This document shows positions 16,434-23,180 of a stretch of 40,438 nt of DNA, in pieces. The position numbers and the translations under genes were made by a program. Each line of letters begins with the position of its first letter. Within the stretch, counting starts at the first letter, position 1. Under the pieces are notes generated by a model that worked only from the letters and a program-made list of their open reading frames with translations, made no database searches and was not told where the DNA came from. This DNA is from Armatimonadetes bacterium CG2_30_59_28 (GTDB taxonomy: Bacteria; Armatimonadota; Abditibacteriia; CG2-30-59-28), in NCBI GenBank assembly GCA_001872605.1, contig MNXM01000240.1, positions 1 to 40,438 of the forward strand. The letters are read 5' to 3'.

Positions 16434-18203
16434 TTGTCAGCGTACACAGGTTCTCAAGCATACGCTTCTCGCCGCGTGTTCCAGCGACTTGGACAGATGC
16501 TGGAAACACTGGCGTTCACCTTTGATGTGCCAATCTGGATTCTGGACAAGGACGGGCACATTCTGGACAAGTGTCTACCCGAGGAGACCGCATGTGAATT
16601 CGTTCACGCGTATGAACGCGGCCTGATCGGGTGCCACGAATTCCACCGTGATTGCATGGAGGAGTTGACCACCTTCCGAGAACCCGTCGTCAAGAACTGC
16701 TACCTGGGACTTGGAAAGATTCTCTGCCCCATCCGGATCGAGAACGCGCTCATCGGGGCCATCGGGGTCTACCCGTTCTTCATGGCGGCATACTCGCCGG
16801 ATGAAGAACAGCGCCTCACCGACACCGCCGCGTCATTGGGAGTGCAGAGGTCTACCGAGTTTGACGACGCCTTGAAACGAGTCCGCGTGCTCGATCCTCT
16901 GGAGTTGCAAAAGCTGGTGCGTTTTCTATCCGGACTGTGCGAAGAGATCGCGTCTTCCAGCTTCGAGCTGGCGGATACCGTTTCGCAGTTGGTTGCCACT
17001 TACGATGAGCTTACCTTGCTCTATAAGATGAGTCAGTTGGTGGGCATGGAGATGGCCGTCGACAACATCTGCGACCACATTCTCCAGGAAGTGGAACAAA
17101 TGCTCTCCCCGCGCCACGCGTTCATCATGCTCGTGGACGAGACACGCCACAGTCTGGTCACCCGGCAGGCTGTCGGAGAGAACCCACAGGCCTTTAAGCG
17201 TCTGCAACTGGACATCGGTGAAGGCGCAATAGGAGAGGCCGCGCGCACCGGGGAAGCGTTCATCCTCAATCAGTTGGATAAAGATCCCGCGCAGCACCGA
17301 CTCCGCGGGGAATCTCTCCTTTCGTTGGTTGTGGCGCCCATGAGGATTCAGGATCGGATCATCGGAGTCATTGTCGCGGCGGATCATCGCGAGCAACAGC
17401 AGTTTGTAGCGAATGACCTCAAATTCCTGCAGGCCCTCGCCGGCCCCACAGCCATCTCTCTCGAACACGCCCGGTTGAGCGAAGAACGGATTCGCATGGA
17501 ACGGGAACTCGCGTGGTCCAGCATCGCCTTCGCCGCGGCCCACAAGTTGGGGAACGCCCTGTTCGGGTTGGAGGGCTATCTCCGACGACTTCCCGAAATC
17601 CTCCGGGAAACGCCGGACGATATCGAGAGTCTCCAGCAGGCGCTTGAGTCCGCCCGTCACACAATGAACAACATGAAGCGCACCATTCAGGAATTCAAGG
17701 ACTTCGCTCGCGCGGATGAATTGCGCCGGTCCCCACTGGACCTCAACAGGCTGCTGCATCGACTGGTTGTTCCGCTCACGGAATCCGGCTCGCGCTGGTC
17801 GGTCGCGGAGAGTTATCAGTGGGACCTCTCCACATTAATGGCAGACGAGGACCGGCTGGAACAAATTTTCGGCGAGCTGGTCGAGAACGCAACGCACGCC
17901 ATGCCGGACGGCGGAACGCTGAGCGTATCAACCTCCTGGGCGCATCCCGACTTACTCATCGCGTCAGGCCTGCCACGGGACACCAAGGCGGTGTGTATCC
18001 GCATCTCAGATACCGGTGCAGGCATTCCCGAGGAGAACAAGGGCCGGATTTTCGATTCCTTCTTCACCACACGGGGGACCGGAACGGGGCTGGGGTTGGC
18101 GATCGTCCGGAAGTATGTGGAGTTGCACGGAGGCAGGATCAGTGAAAACGGCACACCGGGTGAAGGAGCGGCCTTCTCCATCTGCCTGCCGTTGCTGTCA
18201 TAG
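16434..18203 (+). CDS. sensor histidine kinase: PocR-like domain, GAF, NtrB-like kinase core
   Basis: 589 residues from TTG at 16434, decided by AAGGAG 6-7 nt upstream. Residues ~15-125 form a Cys-rich PocR-like domain (GLIGCHEFHRDCMEELTTF, NCYLGLGKILCPIRI), whose Cys cluster could hold a metal or respond to redox. A helical linker and a GAF domain (~195-350) follow. The phospho-acceptor box is atypical, AAAHKLGNALFGLEGYL with His370, more like NtrB-type kinases than the HELKTP type. The ATPase has VENATHAMPDGG, SDTGAGIPEENKGRIFDSF and GTGLGLAIVRKYVE. Fifth of six two-component genes in the operon; the REC-kinase follows 24 bp later. Confidence 0.9.
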   Translation: MSAYTGSQAYASRRVFQRLGQMLETLAFTFDVPIWILDKDGHILDKCLPEETACEFVHAYERGLIGCHEFHRDCMEELTTFREPVVKNCYLGLGKILCPIRIENALIGAIGVYPFFMAAYSPDEEQRLTDTAASLGVQRSTEFDDALKRVRVLDPLELQKLVRFLSGLCEEIASSSFELADTVSQLVATYDELTLLYKMSQLVGMEMAVDNICDHILQEVEQMLSPRHAFIMLVDETRHSLVTRQAVGENPQAFKRLQLDIGEGAIGEAARTGEAFILNQLDKDPAQHRLRGESLLSLVVAPMRIQDRIIGVIVAADHREQQQFVANDLKFLQALAGPTAISLEHARLSEERIRMERELAWSSIAFAAAHKLGNALFGLEGYLRRLPEILRETPDDIESLQQALESARHTMNNMKRTIQEFKDFARADELRRSPLDLNRLLHRLVVPLTESGSRWSVAESYQWDLSTLMADEDRLEQIFGELVENATHAMPDGGTLSVSTSWAHPDLLIASGLPRDTKAVCIRISDTGAGIPEENKGRIFDSFFTTRGTGTGLGLAIVRKYVELHGGRISENGTPGEGAAFSICLPLLS

Positions 18204-18227
18204 AGTAAGCCGAAGGGAGCGAAGAGC

Positions 18228-19319
18228 ATGACTGAACCTCGCATACTGGTGGTCGATGACGAAGACGTAGTCCGCGACAACGTCCAGTGGGTAATGCATC
18301 ATCAAGGGTGGTCGGTGGACACCGCCAGCAGTGAGGCGGAAGCAAGAGACCGACTCCAGTCCGCGAATTACGATGCGGTCATTGCTGACATGAAAATGGA
18401 TCGGGACGCAAGCGGCATCGAGATCCTGAAGCTGGCAAAGGAACTCAGCCCGGCCGTTGAGGTGATCATCCTCACGGCCTATGGAAATCTTCAGAACGCC
18501 GCAAGAGCGATGGAGTTGGGCGCCTACTCCTACGTCGAGAAGAACGTTCCCAACGTTGACGTCTATCAGATTCTCCTGCTGAAGGTAAAACAGGCCCTGG
18601 AAAAAAAGAGACTCGAGGAGGAAAATCGGTGTCTGCAAGCAAGGCTGATCAACGTAGAACGGCAGGCGACTCTCGGCGTCCTCTCCTCTGCGATTGCCCA
18701 TGACGTGCATAATCCGCTCACCGGAGTGCTCGGCTACGCCGACTTGGTCCTCGAGTCGATTGACGAGAACAGCCCCATTTACAGAGATGTCTTGATGATC
18801 CAGGAAGGCGCTCTTCGCTGCAAGGAAATCCTCCGCCACATACTTGATTTTGCTCGACCCGACGAGGGAGAGACGATGCCCGTTGACGTGCAAAGTTCGG
18901 TGGATCGAGTCATGGTCCTTCTTCAGCGGGCGGCGATGCAAAAAAAGGTGGACATCGCATGCGACTTCACTGCCACATCAACCATCGTCATGGCGTCGCC
19001 GAATCAGGTTTCCCAGGTGATAATGAACCTCATCGTCAACGCCTGTCAGGCCATGCCAGACGGGGGACGCGTGCGCATCCATACGTCGAACAGGAACGGT
19101 AGCGTGATCCTTCGGCTGAGCGACACAGGCAAGGGCATTCCGCAAGAATCCATCGCTCGCGTTTTCGACCCTTTCTTCTCCACAAAGAGCCGTGGCGAGG
19201 GCACCGGACTGGGACTGTATATCTGCAAGGATATTGTCACCCAACTCGACGGGACGATTGAAGTGGAGAGTGAGGTTGGGAAGGGAACCACTTTCACAAT
19301 TGCCCTGCCCACCGTCTGA
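18228..19319 (+). CDS. receiver-first hybrid histidine kinase (REC-HisKA-HATPase)
   Basis: 363 residues. The N-terminal receiver (1-125) has VVDDED, Asp54 (AVIADMKM), the Thr of IILTAYG and Lys of YVEKNV. A short coiled coil (LEKKRLEEENRCLQARLINV) joins it to a kinase core with His158 in AIAHDVHNPLTGVL. The ATPase has MNLIVNACQAMPDGG, SDTGKGIP and GTGLGLYICKDIV. The receiver-before-kinase order suggests that phosphate from the upstream PocR-GAF kinase controls this kinase, making a relay. No membrane segment. Confidence 0.92.
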   Translation: MTEPRILVVDDEDVVRDNVQWVMHHQGWSVDTASSEAEARDRLQSANYDAVIADMKMDRDASGIEILKLAKELSPAVEVIILTAYGNLQNAARAMELGAYSYVEKNVPNVDVYQILLLKVKQALEKKRLEEENRCLQARLINVERQATLGVLSSAIAHDVHNPLTGVLGYADLVLESIDENSPIYRDVLMIQEGALRCKEILRHILDFARPDEGETMPVDVQSSVDRVMVLLQRAAMQKKVDIACDFTATSTIVMASPNQVSQVIMNLIVNACQAMPDGGRVRIHTSNRNGSVILRLSDTGKGIPQESIARVFDPFFSTKSRGEGTGLGLYICKDIVTQLDGTIEVESEVGKGTTFTIALPTV

Positions 19320-19323
19320 CCCG

Positions 19324-19692
19324 ATGACTGCCACTCCCGGATCCTACCAGCTCCGAATCGCTGTTCACGCCCAGGCTCGTATCCCGATTGGGGCATTCGG
19401 CGTCTGTCAGTTCCCTGCCGGCAAATATGTTTACACCGGCAGCGCCCTGAACGGACTGGAAGCGCGCGTCGCCCGGCACCTGCGCTCAGAAAAAAAACTG
19501 CACTGGCACATCGACTACCTGCTGCAGCACGCGGAAGTAACCGGTGTGGACTTGTTTCCGGGATCAGGACGGCGGGAATGTCAGCTCAATCAGAGTGCGC
19601 TCTCCCTCCCCGGAGCGAAGATCATCGTCCCCGGCTTCGGCTCCAGCGACTGCCGCTGCGTCAGCCATCTGGTGTACCTCGGACCCGCGTAG
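19324..19692 (+). CDS. DUF123 / GIY-YIG-related nuclease-like protein
   Basis: 122 residues from ATG 4 bp after the kinase stop. It matches the DUF123 family: GAFGVCQFPAGKYVYTGSAL gives the YVYTGSA core, followed by ARVARHLRSEKKLHWHIDYLL and the C-terminal cysteines GSSDCRCVSHLVYLG. Family members are small, often fused or linked to endonuclease III, and are distantly related to GIY-YIG nucleases; their function is poorly known. Its place as last gene of the signalling operon may be chance. Confidence 0.85.
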   Translation: MTATPGSYQLRIAVHAQARIPIGAFGVCQFPAGKYVYTGSALNGLEARVARHLRSEKKLHWHIDYLLQHAEVTGVDLFPGSGRRECQLNQSALSLPGAKIIVPGFGSSDCRCVSHLVYLGPA

Positions 19693-19760
19693 CGCCGGTT
19701 TCGAGTCGGTGCACTTGTCATCGTGTAGGATGTCCCGCGCTGCATCCGCGGTTGCGTCGG

Positions 19761-20225
19761 TTACTTGCCAGCGTAGCTCTTACGGAAATCGGCAATGAGC
19801 CTGCGAAGCTCCACGCAGTGCGACTGATCCATCGTCTGCTTGGACTGCATTGCCCGGACGACCATCTGGTGCAGAAGTGTGATCTCCTGGATATACTTCC
19901 CATACGCCGCCTTGTCGTCCTGCTTTGCAGGTTTGACGCGCTGCGCCATGAAGTAGAAGGTGACAATCTCCGACAACTCATCCGCGTGAGCTTCCTTGTT
20001 GTTCACCCAGCGGACAAGCTGGTTGTCGTTCCGTTCCGATGCTTTCTCGAGGCTCGCGATCTGAGTCATCGACTTCTCGATGGTGGTTACATGCTCCAGC
20101 ATCAGCGTGAAGCGTGTCTCGTCATCATAGATGCCGCAGGGAATCTGACAATGCGCCGAGACCCCCCCGACTGCGGCAGCCAAAGCTGCCACACTCATCA
20201 ACATTGTGGCCAATCCGTTCTTCAT
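19761..20225 (-). CDS. sodN: nickel superoxide dismutase with a Sec signal peptide
   Basis: 154 residues from ATG at 20225 (GGTGAG nearby; an ATG 12 nt upstream is possible). Residues 1-24 form a signal peptide (NGLATMLMSVAALAAAVGG, VSA before the cut). The mature protein would begin HCQIPCGIYDD, the Ni-hook HCxxPCGxY, with His25, Cys26 and Cys30 as Ni ligands. The remaining helical bundle fits the family (RWVNNKEAHADELSEIVTFYF). Ni-SOD must expose His1. The usual route is the SodX peptidase, which is not seen here; signal peptidase cleavage would do this and place the enzyme outside the cytoplasm. It converts superoxide to oxygen and peroxide. Its terminus faces the DUF123 gene. Confidence 0.93.
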   Translation of the reverse strand: MKNGLATMLMSVAALAAAVGGVSAHCQIPCGIYDDETRFTLMLEHVTTIEKSMTQIASLEKASERNDNQLVRWVNNKEAHADELSEIVTFYFMAQRVKPAKQDDKAAYGKYIQEITLLHQMVVRAMQSKQTMDQSHCVELRRLIADFRKSYAGK

Positions 20226-20492
20226 CCGACTCACCATCCCTTTCTTTGAGTGGGGCGCCAGGCGAATTCCAGTGGCTCGTCTGTTCTGCCGCACCCGTTT
20301 TACTCACTGGCAGTATGGCCTCTCGGATAGCTGATGTAAGGGCGCCGGCCCAACGCGTGGACCCGGGGGTGCAACAACGAGCGCTTATACTCGTTCAGGT
20401 CGGGGATCCACCTTCGGTATCCTTCGTAGAGGCGGTCTCCGACATGCCCACGTGTGCGCAAGACCGGCGCGGTGGAGGCGACCACGCATCTG

Positions 20493-23180
20493 TTACTGAT
20501 GCTTCACTGCGTGCAGTTTGACGTTATCGACGTAGAACACCGCCTGCTCGGTTGCGTTGCTCACGAACCCAAACCACTGTAATTCCTTGCAGGCCGGATC
20601 GCAGACAAGCGCCTCATAGCGTTTCGGTTCCTGACCGGAAATCGTGACGGACAACTGCCAGGTCCCGATTGCTTGCTTCCCCAGACCGCACAGAATGTCG
20701 AAATGTATCCACTGTCCTGGGGGAAGAGTGAGCAGTTGCTGATCTCGAACTTTGAGGGTTCCCTTACCATCAATCCCCATACTGGGACCAACCCGATAGG
20801 GGGAGCTGGCGTCCCGCCATTCGACCCACACCTGCGCTCCCTGCTCGATTCTCAGGTCGAAACTGCCCTCCACTGTTCCTTCGGTGAAGTGTGGCGAATA
20901 GAAGATATGCGGGTTCCACGGCTGATCGAGTCCGGGAGCATCCGTGAATCTGAGACTGCGCTTCCCGATGGCCGCCACCTCATCGGTGACGCGAATCGTG
21001 GCCTGTGCCGTCTCGCCATGAGTATAGGCACTGTCGGCGGTTGCCCCTACAGGGGTCAGCTCGAAACCGTCGTCCAGAGGCAGCGGTGGAGCCTGCGTTC
21101 TACGAGGAATCGCGGCACGTGGACGCTTGATGGATCGTGCCATTTTGATAAGTTCAGGCGGCCCGGTCAGCCCGGCCTGCTTGATATCAATCGGCTTGAA
21201 TCCCAATTGCAGCGCAGGAGATTCTGACTTGAGGCGGAAGTCATAGCGCGCGGCATTCACGAACATGGGGTCAGCAATCAGCGAATGCACATCCAGCCCT
21301 TTCGCTTGCCACTGTTGGAGGTTCAGGCCAGTCGGGAAAGCAACCGGGGTCCCCTTCGTGTTCCAGTAGACGTTGTTGTCAGCATCGAGGTCGCTGTCGC
21401 GCAGCATCAAGTTACCTTCGTCATAGTACACGATGTTGCGTTCCAGTTTCAGACTCGACTTCTGGTCACGGCGGCCCAGATGAATCTGGCCGTCCCTCCC
21501 GAAAGCAAAGATGTTATTGCGAGCAATATTGTCTCGGCCGTAATGGACGGTCAGCCCGCCGCTCGCAGTTCGGTAGACGACGTTGTTCTCAATGAGAATC
21601 TGCGAGCTTCCCGCATCGGGATAGATGCCGCCCGCTCCGTAACCTTCCTCCCAGTCCCAGATATCGTGAATGAGGTTGCCGCGAATGACCGTGCCGGGGG
21701 AAGTTCCCAGCGTATAAATCGCTCCCATGTCGCACAGACGCCCCCTCCCAATGTCGTGCAGGTAGTTGTGCTCGATGCGATTGCGGTGCGCCTTTGTTGG
21801 GCCGAACCCCCACGTCCATCCGCAGGAAATGGCCGTGTAGTTCTGATCGCAGATTTCGTTGTGCGCGATGACGTTGTCGCTGCTCTGACCAATCCAGACC
21901 CCGATGGCACCGTAGTAGACGATACCCGAGTCGTGGATGAAGTTGCTGGAGACCTCGTTGCCGCTTGTTTCGAGAGACTCTGTCTGAGGGATCCGCGGTT
22001 CACCCAGCTTCACCCCGCCGGCACCGAGGTCGTGAAAATGATTCTCGGCAATACGGTTGTTATTGCAGCCGACGCGGAACGCCACAGCGTACCCGCCCAA
22101 ATGAGCAAACTCACACCGATCAATGGCGCAGTGGCGCGCAACGACTGCGTCCACCGCTGCGGGAACGGTGACAGCCGCCTGCCCGTCGGAATGACCCTCC
22201 GGCTCGAGGACATAGTCGCAATGCTGAAACGACAGTCCCTGAAAGCGCAGATTCTCAACGTGCAACCCCCGCTCTGCATCACCGGCAAACCGAACCAACT
22301 GTGTCAGCGCGGGCGCGATGACGACCGACCGGGGCATGTCCTCACCCACGCGTGGCCAATAGTACAGCCGTCCTTCATCGGCGTTGAGATACCACTCGCC
22401 CGGAGCATCGAGCGCCTCGAACGCGTTCTCCAGGTAGTAGCGCTGCCTTCCCCAGAACGGCCACTTCAGTTCGCCCGTGAAGGTCACTGTATTCGTTGTC
22501 TCATCCACGGACTTGATGCGCAGCATTCCCGTCTCCCAGTGAAAGAAGACCGTCAGGTTCGCAGAGCGCAGGTCGGTCCAGTTTTTCAGATCGCCCGGCT
22601 TGAAACGGAATGCCTGTTTGGAGAAATCGCGCTGTTTCCCGGTGGCGGTGTCGATGAGCGGCGCGGCCTTGCCGACTACCCGGTAGTAACCTTCGTTGGG
22701 ACTGCGCGCGAGGGTTGCTCGCCTGCCATTCACGAACAACTGTCGGAACTGCCACGCGCCCCCCTTTGCCCCCGGGATCTCGGTAACCCACAATCCCTTC
22801 GAATGTTGCCTCCACCCCCTGATGACGCGTCCGCCTGAAAACACCGGCTTCTCTCCCGGCGCCGCGGCATAGGTCACGGGACAGCCGTCTGTGCCGGAGT
22901 CCTGCGGCTCCAGAACAAACGGGCGTGAGAGGAAGTAGGTTCCACCGCGGACGAATACGTTGACCGGTTCCTTCAATCCGCCAGATGCCTTGAACTCCCG
23001 AATCGTGTTGCGCGCGCCGTCCAGGGACGCGAGCGGGCCGTCCGTCCTCTTCGCGTTGGGTTTCACCAGCCGTCCCGACCAGGAATCGCTACCATCGGGC
23101 GCAACGGTGAGGTCGAGGGCCATGGCTGGATTGCAGGCCAACATGAAAAGAGCGGCTATCGCGAGAACGGTACTCTTCAT
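20493..23180 (-). CDS. secreted right-handed parallel beta-helix protein (glycan-active enzyme likely)
   Basis: 895 residues. A signal peptide (MKSTVLAIAALFMLACNPAMA) precedes DLTVAPDGSDSWSG, a common start of beta-helix carbohydrate enzymes. From ~300 to 640 repeated N-rich turns are evident (NNNRIAENHFHDLG, GNEVSSNFIHDSG, DNVIAHNEICDQNY, IEHNYLHDIG). An N-terminal insertion domain is at ~90-290, and a C-terminal beta-sandwich (~720-890; VWVEWRDAS, HFDILCGLG) may bind carbohydrate. Overall build resembles GH141-like or polysaccharide-lyase-like proteins; substrate unknown. Its ATG overlaps the stop of the upstream cyclase-STAND gene by 4 bp, so the two are co-translated, which hints that the regulator governs polysaccharide use. 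Confidence 0.86.
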   Translation of the reverse strand: MKSTVLAIAALFMLACNPAMALDLTVAPDGSDSWSGRLVKPNAKRTDGPLASLDGARNTIREFKASGGLKEPVNVFVRGGTYFLSRPFVLEPQDSGTDGCPVTYAAAPGEKPVFSGGRVIRGWRQHSKGLWVTEIPGAKGGAWQFRQLFVNGRRATLARSPNEGYYRVVGKAAPLIDTATGKQRDFSKQAFRFKPGDLKNWTDLRSANLTVFFHWETGMLRIKSVDETTNTVTFTGELKWPFWGRQRYYLENAFEALDAPGEWYLNADEGRLYYWPRVGEDMPRSVVIAPALTQLVRFAGDAERGLHVENLRFQGLSFQHCDYVLEPEGHSDGQAAVTVPAAVDAVVARHCAIDRCEFAHLGGYAVAFRVGCNNNRIAENHFHDLGAGGVKLGEPRIPQTESLETSGNEVSSNFIHDSGIVYYGAIGVWIGQSSDNVIAHNEICDQNYTAISCGWTWGFGPTKAHRNRIEHNYLHDIGRGRLCDMGAIYTLGTSPGTVIRGNLIHDIWDWEEGYGAGGIYPDAGSSQILIENNVVYRTASGGLTVHYGRDNIARNNIFAFGRDGQIHLGRRDQKSSLKLERNIVYYDEGNLMLRDSDLDADNNVYWNTKGTPVAFPTGLNLQQWQAKGLDVHSLIADPMFVNAARYDFRLKSESPALQLGFKPIDIKQAGLTGPPELIKMARSIKRPRAAIPRRTQAPPLPLDDGFELTPVGATADSAYTHGETAQATIRVTDEVAAIGKRSLRFTDAPGLDQPWNPHIFYSPHFTEGTVEGSFDLRIEQGAQVWVEWRDASSPYRVGPSMGIDGKGTLKVRDQQLLTLPPGQWIHFDILCGLGKQAIGTWQLSVTISGQEPKRYEALVCDPACKELQWFGFVSNATEQAVFYVDNVKLHAVKHQ

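Noticed and set aside
19693-19760. Bidirectional terminator between the DUF123 and sodN genes
   Set aside because: Convergent genes make it expected, but no convincing hairpin with flanking T/A runs is present.
20300-20485. 61-codon minus-strand frame after the beta-helix gene (GRRPYISYPRG near its end)
   Set aside because: Composition looks faintly protein-like, but there is no ribosome site or family match; kept out as too weak.
21285-22838. 517-codon plus-strand open frame opposite the beta-helix gene
   Set aside because: The minus-strand gene has a signal peptide and clear repeats; the opposite frame is its shadow.
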